Of a stretch of 64,000 bases of DNA, positions 46,001-57,800 are shown piece after piece (position 1 is the stretch's first letter; each line of letters starts with the position of its first letter). Both the position numbers and the translations under genes were made by a program. Under the pieces are notes generated by a model. That model was given only the letters and a program-made list of their open reading frames with translations, was not told the DNA's origin and made no database searches. The stretch is taken from positions 29,319,134 through 29,383,133 of the forward strand of contig CM119263.1 in the NCBI GenBank assembly GCA_051294375.1, written 5' to 3'. This DNA is from Paraspadella gotoi. Lineage: Eukaryota > Chaetognatha.

Positions 46001-46147
46001 GTTTGATAATTCACGGTAGCGGTCCTAATCGTGTAAATCCTTTGCAGGTACCGGAACTGTAACAAGACGATGAGCAAAAAAGCTCAGGAGAAAATCGACG
46101 GAAAAGTTGGAAACGACAAAAAGGAGACGAAGTTGCGGCATTCTTGA
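43093..46147 (+). CDS. CCCH-RWD-CHY zinc-finger protein, nine exons, 731 aa
   Basis: Exons: 43093-43742, 43846-44017, 44241-44430, 44584-44956, 45027-45230, 45308-45472, 45549-45746, 45835-45978, 46048-46147 (TGA), all phase-consistent. Domains: a CCCH finger (Cys17, Cys26, Cys32, His36; spacing C-x8-C-x5-C-x3-H), an Arg/Gly-rich stretch, an RWD-like region at about 218-340 (DWPYDVKEVGLRITLPKEYP), an acidic hinge, paired CxxC ribbons at about 460-550 (CSRCKK, CDKC, CANCH), and a CHY zinc finger from about 600 (CVHYKKSFRW, FSCCGRVFPCDRCHEEE, MICGHCSKEQPF, CAHCGE). The CHY fold occurs in the RING ligase Pirh2 and in yeast Hot13; this RWD-CHY-CCCH arrangement is common in invertebrates and uncharacterised. 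No RING follows the CHY, so ligase activity is uncertain; RNA binding by CCCH and RGG is plausible. AATAAA follows the stop at about 46191. Confidence 0.88.
44056..44180. repeat. Interspersed repeat, copy C (CHY-gene intron)
   Basis: Matches copy B at 53062-53345: agtattccc-gatttaat, aggagtggtc, caattgaaac and cacttcattgataggg-aagcca occur in the same order. It lies in the intron at 44018-44240. Confidence 0.7.
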
Positions 46148-46219
46148 TTAATTTTTTTTTTAAATGAAATTATTTTTGAATTAATTTTTTTAATAAATTA
46201 TTTAGTTGTAACAAATTAA
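46148..46219. other. 72-bp tail-to-tail spacer between CHY and MDM2 stop codons
   Basis: AT-rich, with aataaa on plus at about 46191. With only 72 bp between stops, the 3' UTRs of the two convergent genes must overlap or run into each other's coding exons, so antisense 3' ends are expected. Confidence 0.7.
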
Positions 46220-49200
46220 TCATACAATGACGTTTTTGACAATGTGTTGAATGGGTCTTCGACATATAGGACAGGGCTTTCCGAGCCGACGCAATTTGCG
46301 GGCGCACTTGCAGCAGCAAACCTGTGATGGTTTTGAAAAAGCTAAGTTAGGGACAATCCAACGTTAGATTCATGCAAACGTCTCACCAATTTATCCTCAC
46401 CTGATGTCCCAAATATCCGTGAATGATGGAGGCACTTTTTGGTCTTGTTAAACAGATGATGCATTTATCGCTCAGAGGATCCGCGTTCGCCGATGGTTCG
46501 ACTATAGTAAAATTAGAATCACTATTTTTCTTGCTTTCTAAAGAGGCAAGAGGTGAAGACAAATTCACACCTGAAGCTTCTCCCGCTTTTTCCTCGGGCG
46601 TCTCAACGTCGTCCGGATGACATTGCGTCGAGATTTCCTTCGTCAACTTTCGAGATGAGGAAGACGGTGAGCGCGATTTGCGTCGCTTAACGGTCAGCGA
46701 GGTGACGGTTCCGTGGCCAAACGTCACGGTGGTACCGCGGTTGGCGGCGATGTTTAATATGTTTGAACCTGAAAAGGGAAAATCGAAACGGAATGTCGTC
46801 AATCGCGATGATAACGAGATGAGAGAGGCGAATTCGCTGTACCTTTATTGTCGACGTTTGAAAGAGCGGCGACGGTTCTGACAGTGGAAGCCGATGTGGA
46901 AGAGATCGTGGAAATTGCAGGGGATTTAGATGACGGATTAGGCGAACTTCCCCTGGAGACAGCGAATTCGAAATGAAAAGTCAATATTAATAAAAATAAC
47001 GAGGAAAAATACAAGATAAATCTTATTAACTTTTTCTTCTACCTGATAGAAAATATCACAGTCGAGGTTCTTGGCGAGGGCGGAGTCTTGGCCTTCCGCT
47101 CTCCCGATGATTGGAGGCGATAGTCCCCGGCCGCGGAGATCCTGTCGCGCTTAGAGGGGTGGTTGGCCGTCCGAAAGGCGGAGGCGTTCGAGGAGGACGA
47201 GCTTTGACGATCCTTTCGCTTCCGACAAAAGGCGGGACCGTCGACGGGGCGTTTGAAGAGCGGGACGTCGTCTCCGGACGCGGCGCTCAACTCCTCTGTC
47301 GAGGAACCCGTCGCCGAGGAGCCGGAAATGTTTCGCCGCTGAACAAGGGAATAAATGAGAAACTATTTCAATAGCCGGGTTGCCGGTGATGCCCATTTGG
47401 ACCGTTATGTTGGCTTATGGGGCTTCAGTGACGCCTCCTGTCACTGGCACGGTCGCGCTTTGCCAACGCAGAGGGAAGTCGTTAGGACTGGATGGAACGC
47501 AACGCTTGGGATGGTGCGTTCCCCCTCTGAGCCAATGGAATTGGTTGAACGATGGTGGATGTGAGGCGGTGTGAATATATTTTTTAGTTATAATAAATTA
47601 AAAAATATATTGTATAAAGCCATTGCTAAATCAAGTCGACGCCTCACCCGATCGATCTGCGGTAGAGCATCCATCAGTGAATCAACCGCATTGGTCTGCA
47701 CGGCGCTCTCCACAGATTCCATCCCGCGACGACCCTGTCTCGACGAGTCGAACCTCTTCGCGCGACGAAGAGGCTCTCGGCGCGAGAAGCCGAGGAAAGC
47801 TTGACCCGGCGTGGGGGCGTCGTCGACGACAGCGTCGCCGCCGGCGTCTAAGATCGGAACGCTGATGTCGCTAAAGGCGGAAAAGAGGGACGAGCCGGAA
47901 TCGAGGCCGGACGAAGGTGGCTCGTTTTCGGTCGACCTGATGAGAGATTTAGTGAGAGATATAATCGAGGACGTAGAACTTGGATTAACGTCGGATTCAC
48001 TGAACTGAACTGAACTGAACTGAACTGAAAATCTAACCTCCCTTGCGCCAGTAATCCTTCCAAAGAGGCGTTTGATTCCAAAGAAGAGATCCCCGATTCG
48101 TGAACATCGCCAATGTCCATCTCTGCCTCACGACGTCGAATTCGCGCCGCCGCCAACGCCGCTTCTTCATCCGGCGCCACCTCTCCGGCGTCTTCGATGG
48201 CCATCCGTGACGTTGAATAGTTTGTCGACGCCGATCCTAATCCGAAGAGCCTCGCCGGGAGAGTAGCGGCTTTCGACTTATCACGCGGCTCTCTAATCGT
48301 AAATGGATTTGTATCGGAACTCATCGCAGAGCGGACCGCCCCTTCTTCAGCGCGGCGTCGGGTCCCGAATCGGCCTCGGCCACGCGACGGCATCGGAGCG
48401 CGAAAGGCGAAACTCTCCGCCATCGAGTCCGTGGACCGAGTCTCCACCGGGGACAAAAGGTCTTGACTTCCTCCGAATCCAGAGTCTTGACTCCCAATGG
48501 TCGACATCGAGGACTGAGCGCCGCTTCGTAGTTCTTCGCCGATGGCGTCGGGTCTTTCCCCGACCCGCGCATCTCCCATTGAGTCGACCGTCCGCCATTC
48601 GCCGTGGGAAGAGACCGTCGTAGAGATCTGACTCAAAGTCGACGATCTGCTCCAACATCGAGGTGGCTCTTTATCCGCCTCTTCTGTCAGAGGATTCGAA
48701 CTCAGCGTGGAAGCTCTGCTCCAGCAACGCAGCTCCTTTTCCGATTCTTCGGGAAGAGCGTTCAAACTCGGGGCCGCAGCTCCACTCCAACGACCAACGT
48801 TTTGATTTTCTTCTGCCGTCGAAAGAGGTCTCATTTTCAGAGTCAGTCGGTCGTCGTCGTTTCTTTCTCCGCCTCCATCGAGGACGCTTTCTCCGCCGGT
48901 CCAATCAAAGTCGAGCAGACCCGACGGCGCCTCTACTTTGGCGGCGTCATTTTTCTGTGTCGCTTCGACGGCGTCTTCGTCGTCGCTGTCCAGTTTATCG
49001 TCAGGATTGCTCCGGCCCCGAGATCGGCGCATCCTGTGCAGCCAGCCTGGACGGAGCTTCCAGCACCGTTCGCAGTATCGGACGTAAGGCTTGTTACGAG
49101 CGCCGCACTCCCCGCAGCGCCACTTGTCCTAGAGAAAGAAACGAGGACGTACATGGTAAGTAATATTATGTTACTATTTAATACTATTTACTCTAATATG

Positions 49201-52200
49201 TACCTGACGCACGGGGTCGGAATCTGCTTCAGATTCAGAAGACGTCGCTTCTTCCCCTTCGATCAACCGACGTTGCTGCGAAAAACAAAAGGGCTTCGGT
49301 TAGGAAATAACTTCATCAGATCTCCCTCTTGTTCTGATTCCTCTTTTTCTGTCTTTGTCTCCGTCTCTCTGAACACAAATAACCTGACGACTTTCCTCTT
49401 CGAATTCAAACTCGACTCCCTCTTCTTCTTCCTCCTCTTCGTCGTCGTCCTCGTCGCTGGAATGGTCGGCCCAAAACTCGACGTCGGAATCGGCTCGAGC
49501 GCAAGCGGCGGAGAGGAAAGCGTAGTCGTGGTTCTGGAAGGACGGATGAGGAGGGAGAGGGGGGGGATGAGGAAGATGAAAACTGAGGAAGAGGACTTCT
49601 CATTGAGTGGAGATTTTTAGTCGGGCTTATACGTAAATTCTGCAGAGTAGCTTATGGAAAAAAGATACTAATAACGCTGAATAATGTATATTGTATAATA
49701 AACATAAAAATACTCAAGTGTCAAAATTGAATTCCTAACTGAACAAATGAAATAAACCTCGGCACGTTAGTCAATATTCCCTCATGCTTCATTGAAGTGA
49801 CGAACCTCTTGACCGAGCAGCTCCTCGTCGTCTTCCTCTTCTTCGTCGTCGTCGTCTTCCTCGGCGTCGCCTTCGGATTCCGATTCGACTTCGAACTCTA
49901 CCTGGAATCCCTCGCCCTCCGCTTCGATTCGCCGCTCCACACCGCCGACGCCCACAGTCGACGAAGACTCGAGAAACCACAAGTCGTCGGATGAGTCCTC
50001 CACGGGGGCAGTCTCGTATCCCTGGTGGGTTGAATTGGGGGGGGGGAAGATTGTGAAATTACATAATTAATATTAATCATATAATTTCAAATTAAGCTTA
50101 ATAAGAATTATCACCGGTCTCCAGCTACCGCTGCCGCTCCTTACCTGCAGGCTGAGGATTTCGCTCTTCTCGTCGGAGGCGACGCTGGCGGAACTGAGTC
50201 TTTGCTGTGAGAAGAACCAAGGGAGGAGCGGGAAGAAGGAGAGGGAGGAAAGAGAGAGAGGGGAGGCGGAGAGGGAGACGGACGAGGCCGTGGCGGTCTC
50301 CGCCGATGACGAGACTCGTTTCGCGCGAGAGCGGGGAGAAAGGTCGGGCGGGGTGACGATGACGCCGGGGTCGGTGGAAGCGATGATCGAGGGGCGCGAT
50401 GGAGACGCTTCGGGCGTCGTAAGTCGATGAATCACGTCCTCTTCGGTGCCAAAGGGAGAGGGGCGCGCCATGGGCCGTGCCTCGTCGTCTAGACCGAAAG
50501 AGAAGCGAAGGTGAAAGGGAGAAAAGTCTGAAGAATTAATTACGTCCGAAAATTAATCGGCAGGAAAATAAAACCAAGTTTCCGTCACGTTAAGATTTGA
50601 AAACGATCGCCATCGAAAAATACTTTTAATTTGAGTTCCATTGGCAATTGCATGAATATTTACGATAATATTGACGCAAATAATCATGCAATTGACAAGG
50701 GAACTTCCCTTACCATCGTATTTTTTCGAGTCGGCCGATGATTTCGAGGTCTGTTCATCAATTAGTTTCCTATTAAAAAAATGACGGAAGAAAAAAAATT
50801 ATTGCTGGGGATGACGCAATTTTTGTCCAGTCATCAGAAACATCGATTGTTAATTTGAAGGAGAACCGAGAGAAGAAAGGGAGAACGAGAGAGATAAGAG
50901 ACGGGGGAAATAGGGAGAGAGATCGCAAGAGGGCTCGATATTAAACAGGTCCGGACTTGCCAAACGCGTCCAAAAAAGCGAGAGAAGGAAAACTGGCCTC
51001 TGCCCGTCTTGACTGGAACATTTATAACTCTCCTTGAAAATATGTTTTGTTTTATTTTTTATTCCAGAATTTTTAAAAATTAACTAAGAAAAATAGTAAA
51101 TGAATAGTTTTGTCACTAAAATTGAGAGAACATAGCGTTTTCCAGACATAGTAACTGGACAATTGACATTTATACATTTTTTTATTCCGCTCGAAACTCA
51201 CTCTATTTCGTCGATAGTAAAAGACTGGACAGATAAGACGCCACCTAATGGATCATCGGCGACATTGATGAGACGGGGATCGGCCGCGTCGAAAAGACGT
51301 CTCACCAAAATGTATTCGCGGAGATAGAATAGAATCTGCGGGAAAAACAAAATGTACTTTTAAATCATCGACAGTCGGTTATGATTGCGGCATTGATTGC
51401 CGAATTAAAAACAATTTACAAACTACAAGCTATTTTTAATCTTTTTCTAGTGCGAAATTAGTGGCAAATCAAGGAAAAAGGGGAGAAGAGTTGCAGTTTA
51501 TACCATGATGGGAAAAAAAATTTTCGCGGCAACTTTTTAACTATTTTTAACATTTTAATATAAAATCAAAAAAGAAAAATTTAATATTAAAAAACTTTAA
51601 CCTTTTTTAATTTATATAAGCTGTATCTCATTTATGTACAACAATATTACAAAAGTATTATGTAAAAAAAAATTAATTATCTAAAAAAAAATTTTAATTT
51701 TTTATACTTATTCAATTTTTATTTTTTATTACTTTTTAAGTTAAACAGATACTATTTAAAATACCTGCCTTTGGTCAGTCTCATGTCAAAAGGCTACTGT
51801 ATCATCTTAATTAAAACAAATTCGTGAATTAATTTTAATTTTTATATTAAAAAAATAGCATTAAAAATATATTAATATTATAAATATTTTAAAATATTTG
51901 TTATATTATAAAACATTAGTAAATATTATAAATCTTTGAGTATTGATTAACCTTTCTATAAATAAAATTAATTTTTATCTTTAAATATATTATCAATATT
52001 AAGTATCAAATAAATCTAATAAAAATTTTAAAAAATTGAATATTTTTTTTTTTTAATAAAAAAGTAATATATCATAATATTATATAATAAAAAAGCTTCA
52101 TAAAGGATTTATCTTTTAAACTGCTTGCCTAAAACCATTTATAACAACTATTAAAATTAAAATATTAATAATAATATAATTATTTATTCGACTTAAAAGA

Positions 52201-53671
52201 AGTTAAAAACCTTTTGGAAATTTCTGTATAAATTAAATAATTTATACAGTAAAGAATAAATATTTTTATTCCATCCTAATAAAGTTATATTTATATTAAA
52301 AATTTATTTATAAAAAAATATATTTGATAATAAAATTAACTAATTTTTCCAAACCGCGACAATTTTTTTTCCATCATGGTAACTGTAATGTTAGTTAAAT
52401 GTTTTGCAAAAATATTGAAACGATAATAATTATATTTTGACTAAAATCAATGTCAGTAGATTTACCTCATACAAATTTATTAACGATTATAACGATTCTA
52501 TTTACGATTGATAGACTTCTCTCCTCCTCGTGAAGTTGTAGTATTTGATTTAAAAGCTTAATCGATAATTTTTTTATATGTAAGGGTTTACATAGATTAA
52601 AGCAAACATTCAGGTAAGTGCGTAAACACATTTTATTCCTTTTTCTAAACTAGTCTACAACTAGAGATATTTTTAAAAAAAAATTACATTTTTCGCATGA
52701 TAAAATGGTGAGATTAAATGATAAAAAAATTTAACTACGTGCAAGTCAACCATAAAGTTAATTTCAAAAATAAAAATAAAAGAAAATAAATAAAAGAATT
52801 AAATTTATTAATTAGCGAAACATGAATTGATATATACTGTCATTGAATTTACTTGCTGTCTCGTGAAAATCTCCCCTTCTGCCCCGACGCTTCTGAGGAT
52901 GCGAAGAAAGTCCTCCGAGGGACGATGATGCTTCGGGGTTAACGAAAGTTTAAAAGACAAGATAGCTTATTTATTAAATGAATGGATAATTTTTATATTG
53001 GTTGTACCAATTTCATAAAATTCAGCTCCTTGTATTTTGATGCTAGTGCGGAGTACAATATAGTATTCCCCGATCTAATACTTAAGGGAGTGGTCTTTTC
53101 ATACAATTGAAACATTCTTTGAAATATTATACCACTTCATTGATAGGAAAGCCAGGTTCACTGGGAGTGAATAAATAAGACTGTGAGAGAGTCTTGATTG
53201 AAAGCTTGCAGAAACCTGCTATGTTATTATCTTGTAAGTGTGATGGAGGCCTTAAACCACCAAAGCCTGTCCAAAGTCAGGGACAAGATAGCTTATTTAT
53301 TAAATGAATGTATAATTTTTATATTGGTTGTACCAATTTCATAAGAGGACGGGGAAGTGGGGGGAGGGAGAAAATTGGTTTAGTCAAAAACGGAGACTTG
53401 GTTAAAGGGAACCCCTAGGCAACGAACGACGGCGTTATATGTGCCACGCCTACTTCCGTCGTTTGTAGTAGGTACTACCTTGAAATCATAATTGAAGATG
53501 GGAAAATTAGGCGCCATAAAAAAATAAGTTGATCCTTTTGCGAGAGAAAAGACGAAATAAAGTTTAGAAGCAGAAAAAATAAATTATTTCGTTCCTCCCA
53601 CGTAAATGGAATGAGAGGGTCGAGGATCGAGAGAGCGCGCCGAGGCAGGACCGACCAACCTTTATTTTCTT

Positions 53672-53706
<35 letters not shown>

Positions 53707-53932
53707 TATTACTCACCACTTACGAAATCTTAGAATTTTGCATCGGGCCAGGTCTCGACTTGCAAGGTAATATTATTTTTCGCACTTCCATCGAAATTTA
53801 TTATTTCATATTTTAATTAATTATTGAACTTTTATTAATAGGCTAAAATAGCTATATTTGTCATTAAGTATATATGCGTAATTATGGAATTACCAAAAAA
53901 AAAAACACTGTGCTAACCTGAGGGTTCGACAT
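46220..53932 (-). CDS. mdm2: MDM2/MDM4-type E3 ubiquitin ligase, p53 regulator, about 1100 aa
   Basis: Exons: candidate first 53932-53918 (MSNPQ), 52930-52853, 51335-51202, 50769-50714, 50488-50145 (may hide a small intron), 50021-49806, 49533-49384, 49275-49204, 49128-48038, 47936-47648, 47338-47043, 46952-46843, 46768-46401, 46321-46220 (TGA). The p53-binding SWIB domain reads FLRILRSVGAEGEIFTRQQ then ILFYLREYILVRRLFDAADP and DDPLGGVLSVQSFTIDEIE. An acidic region follows, then a RanBP2-type zinc finger (WRCGECGARNKPYVRYCERC, from aa 356). The C-terminal RING is CIICLTRPKSASIIHGYLGH, then CCCKCARKLRRL and CPICRRPIQHIVKNVIV. It has the MDM2-specific C2H2C4 order and exactly the same C-terminal tail length as human MDM2, a tail needed for RING dimer activity. 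MDM2 ubiquitinates p53 in the nucleus. Unusual: about 650 residues of Ser/Asp/Arg-rich disordered sequence separate zinc finger and RING, making it twice the human length. Confidence 0.92.
47999..48030. repeat. (CTGAA)n pentanucleotide repeat in a 101-bp MDM2 intron
   Basis: Six tandem ctgaa units lie eight bases from the donor of MDM2 exon 49128-48038, filling a third of the intron at 47937-48037. Read-through would add an FSSVQFSSV-type peptide before a frame that stays open, so repeat length could affect splicing. Confidence 0.75.
51400..52850. other. MDM2 intron, extremely AT-rich
   Basis: This intron sits between the two halves of the p53-binding domain (exons 52930-52853 and 51335-51202). 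From 51540 to 52330 it is mainly A and T with few G or C. I see no ORF, terminal inverted repeat or clear tandem structure. A short phrase, 'accatgatgg' near 51503 and 'ccatcatgg' near 52371, occurs in opposite orientation next to tttttttt/aaaaaaaa at the two edges, so the AT-rich block might be an inserted element about 0.9 kb long. Confidence 0.35.
52955..53346. repeat. Interspersed repeat, copies B and E, partly duplicated
   Basis: The phrase 'acaagatagcttatttattaaatgaatg' followed by ataatttttatattggttgtaccaatttcataa occurs twice, at about 52958-53022 and 53280-53343, flanking a full-length copy (53062-53270) that resembles 28485-28635 and 44056-44175. The proximal copy ends about 25 bp from MDM2 exon 52930-52853. 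Confidence 0.75.
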
Positions 53933-54825
53933 ATGGGGCCCCGTCGCTTAGAAACGCCGACGAAGATGTGACGATTTATGAAATCCTATATTTTTAATAA
54001 AAAGTTAAATACGATATTTAAACAATTCCAGACTTTTGTCAGTCAAGCTTACTTCCTTTAGTTTTACCTAATCTTTCATTTTCACCCGAAATTTGTTTTC
54101 AAGAAGAGATGAAATGATGAAGTTGATGAGAATTGACGAAACCTCCTAGCATCAAACGCGCCTCATAGACTATTTGTCGCGCATGAATACGCATAGGCCT
54201 ACCGCTCGCCGGCCCGGGCAAGCCCATTTTCCATCAGCGCTCAGTTTTCGGTCGAGTAGTAAAAGTTTTAAACATTTTCCACTGAGATAGGATCAACCAA
54301 GTTAAAATTTAAAATAAAATTTGATATTTATGAAATAAAATAAACGCCACAAAGTCAAACAGTTAAAACCATATTGAAAAACTGCTTACTCAGCCACGCC
54401 GAGCCAGGCCCTTTTTCTGGCTGGCCGTTCAGTTCCTGAGTCAATTACTGCTCCGCTCTGCGGATTTCTTGGAACACGAACATCAAACGTGTTGTTTTCT
54501 CGAGTTGGGAGTAATAGAAAGTCTAGGCCCGTTTGTTTTCCATTCTAGTTTAACAACTACGTCATCACAGTTAAAACAGTACTTTTTACCCATGAAATTA
54601 GATAATTAAATTCTCGAGTATATCCTCAAATCTCAATATCCAGCGTGAGAGGAAGAGGAGAATATTTAATCCGATTGCATTTGTTTTTTCTCGTCAGGAC
54701 AATCAGTTTTCGAGATTACAAGACAGCTCAATCAACTTCATGTAATCGATGATCGCATATCACAGACATTCTTCTCGACGGGAATTGCATCATCTCATCG
54801 CATCTTCGTCACCATACATCGCACC
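53650..54825. promoter_or_regulatory. Divergent MDM2-TMEM129 promoter region
   Basis: The proposed MDM2 first coding exon (53932, minus) and the TMEM129 ATG (54826, plus) are 894 bp apart head to head. GGGCAAGCCC at 54216-54225 fits the p53 half-site RRRCWWGYYY, but only one half-site is seen and such decamers are expected by chance about every 2 kb per strand pair. A (CT)n run lies at 53672-53703. No TATA box is obvious. Confidence 0.4.
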
Positions 54826-57800
54826 ATGGAATTCACCGAAGCCGAAACCTTCTACACCCTCATTTTTTCACTGGCTGCCTTTCTCACAATCTTCCCGCCT
54901 CACGAAGTCAAGTCTGCAGGGCTCACGCTAGATAACTTGTTCCAGTCCTACTTCGGTGACCCCAACATACGTTTCGTGATGTATCACATGAGAAGGACAG
55001 CCGTCACCAAATGCGTTCACGCGTTGCTTCCAACCAGTCAGTAAATCCCAAGAAGACTTGAAAGAAAATGCGCTTGTGGATTTTACTAGATATAATCCCC
55101 CAATATCTTTTCAGTTTATCTCCTTGGCCTGGCCATTCTCCGCTACCCCGCCTCCCTCTCCACCGCTGGCGCCTTCAACTACGCCTTCACGATCTTGACC
55201 ATGTCCAAGGCGAGTTATGTCTCGATCATGCTGGCGTCGCTCAGCATGGGCCTCGCCGTAGTGGTCATCACTTTCGCCCTTGTCAACACTTTCCACGACT
55301 GGGCCATGGATCCCCTGGCGGCGTCGCTCTCGGCGCACTCCTCGAGGGGATCGTGGAGGGAGGTCGCCGCCTCCGTCGATAACGAGATTCGAAGGGTGGA
55401 CAAGTTCGCCAGCGTCGTTGGTCATTCCAAACTTTACGTGACGGGTGAGGGGCAAGTTAGTTAATTCAAATCAGAATTGACTCAATTATTGAGGGATGGA
55501 GGCTTTGACCTACCATAGCTTGTCCAAAGTCAGGGAAAAGATAAAGAAGTGTATAATTTTTGTATAGTTTTTACCAATTTTCTGTACTGAACTATATTTA
55601 GGCGAGCTCATAAATATATGAGTACATAAAGTTCACGCAAAAGTCCACAGTACGCATATACATACTATTTCGCGTCGTACAGAAACGTGGCTCATCCAAG
55701 TGAACCTGTACAGCGTTCACGTAGTTCACCAACAGGACGTTCGACTCGAACTGAGCAAAGCGGAGGAATACGAGTTGTGCCCCGAATCCACGACCGGGTC
55801 TCAGTTCCTCGAAATTCAAGTCCGCAGTTCGAGAAACGCCGTGAAGCCATTCAAGTAGGAATTCTAGTCTGTTAAATTTCTCTTTGTTTTTCTGGGGCTG
55901 AGATAAGACCCGACTCACACACTCACTCTCTTCCCCAGCATTCGTCTTAATTCTCTGGACTACCAAGATCTCAAGGAGAGACTGCAAGCGCCGATCGAGA
56001 ACGCTCGCAACATCATCGTTCAGCAGAGTTTGTCTGAGAAATTCGTCCAAGCCTTTCACGAAGTCATCTCCGCCAATCCGCGGCTAATTCATGTATGGCA
56101 AGGCGCTTTCGGCAATTGTCCTTTAAAATAATATGAAGTCGGGATTGGTAACTAAATGACTACAGTAGTACTGAATACTGATTGTGTATTGTGGATTTCA
56201 GCCTCATCCACAATATACAGGGACTTCAATCTGGAGTGATACGAAAAGACTTGGTTAAACTCGTAATTCTTTCACTATATAATATAGATATATATATTAT
56301 TTTTATATCATTTATTAGTTAGACAACGACTTGACGTTTATGTTGACCTAAAAAAAATGTTCAAATTTAGTAATAGTATAATCACAGTGGCTCTCAAGCG
56401 CTGAATCACTTCATATTTTTGTCCATATTTTAAGTTTTTAATAATTTAATAATTTTTAATGCTGATTGTGAAGTTATCTGATATAAAATAATAAATTTTA
56501 ATGATAAAAACTAATTTGTTATTATAAAAAAATTCTCATATAAAACCTAACTTATTTATTATGGTAACTATTATTTATCAACGAAGTATTATTAATATTA
56601 TAAAAATAATTTTTTTAATTCTGGTTTTTACTACAATATCTTATTAATCATAAAAACGAATAATGAAAAAAAATATTAAAAGTATAGTGGTCTCGCCAGA
56701 TGTTACTTTAAAAAAAAATCCGGGAAAAAAATGAATGATTGATACCATAACGAATTATTGTTGTAATAATAATTGATATATGTAATAATAGTAATTGATT
56801 GATGTAATAATAATTTATTGGTGTAATAATAATTTATTATTGATGTGATGATAACCAATTATTGATGTGATTATAACCAAATATTGAGGCGATGATAACC
56901 AGATATTGATGCGATAACCAAATGATGGATGCGATGAGAGTCATTCATTGATACGACGATAATCATTCATTGATCCGATGATAATCATTCATTGATACGA
57001 TGATTATTATTCATTGACGCGATGAATTATTTATTGTAAATAAAACAAACAAATGCGTGTATGAGAGAAAGAAAGAAAGAAAGAGAGGCTGGACAGCCGC
57101 TGCAGAGCTTAACTCGTTTTTAGACGAATCAGAAGAGGTAACGATGGAAAAAAAAAGAGAGCGTGACACATATTTAAAAGAGAGAGAAAGAGAGAAGCTG
57201 GACAGGTTTTTACAATTTGCGATGTTAAAGAAGCGTGATGACGACGGCACAAGGAAGCAATTCTAAACGATTATCACGCCAAAACGGGCTTAAGCTTAAG
57301 CCCATCTGGCGAGAAAAATTCAATTGAAAGTGCATCTTATTAAAACTATAAATCCTTCAGTTCCCATTATAACAAAGTAAAAATTCTGAGGAAAATATTT
57401 ATAACATAGCAACTATCCTAATTAGAATATAACAAATTGTTAGAAAAAAAATTCAATATTTTTCTATTAGTATAAACAAATTTTATAATCTGATTGCTCA
57501 TTTCGATTATATTACAAGTTTTTTCGTATCACTCCAGTTTGAAGTCCCTGAATTGTCAACATTAGCCAGAAATAATTCTCTTCGTAATAACTCTCGACTC
57601 TGACACAGACGGAGGAGGTGGAACCTTGCATCGGCTGCATGCAGGTGCAAGCGAACGTCAAGCTGGAGAAAAGATGCGCCACCGAAGATGACGGAACGAG
57701 CGACTGCCGGAGATGCTTTTGTCGACCGATGTGGTTCGTCTTCAGATAGAAACGTTAAGTTTGCTATTCTTTTGCAAACTAATAAATATGCTTCTCCAGG

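Noticed and set aside
48604-49620. 338-codon plus-strand frame
   Set aside because: Lies opposite MDM2 exons that encode the RanBP2 zinc finger and acidic region; its own translation has no domain and covers MDM2 introns.
54216-54225. p53 response element GGGCAAGCCC
   Set aside because: Only one half-site; matches to RRRCWWGYYY are expected many times in 64 kb, so it is not called as a feature.
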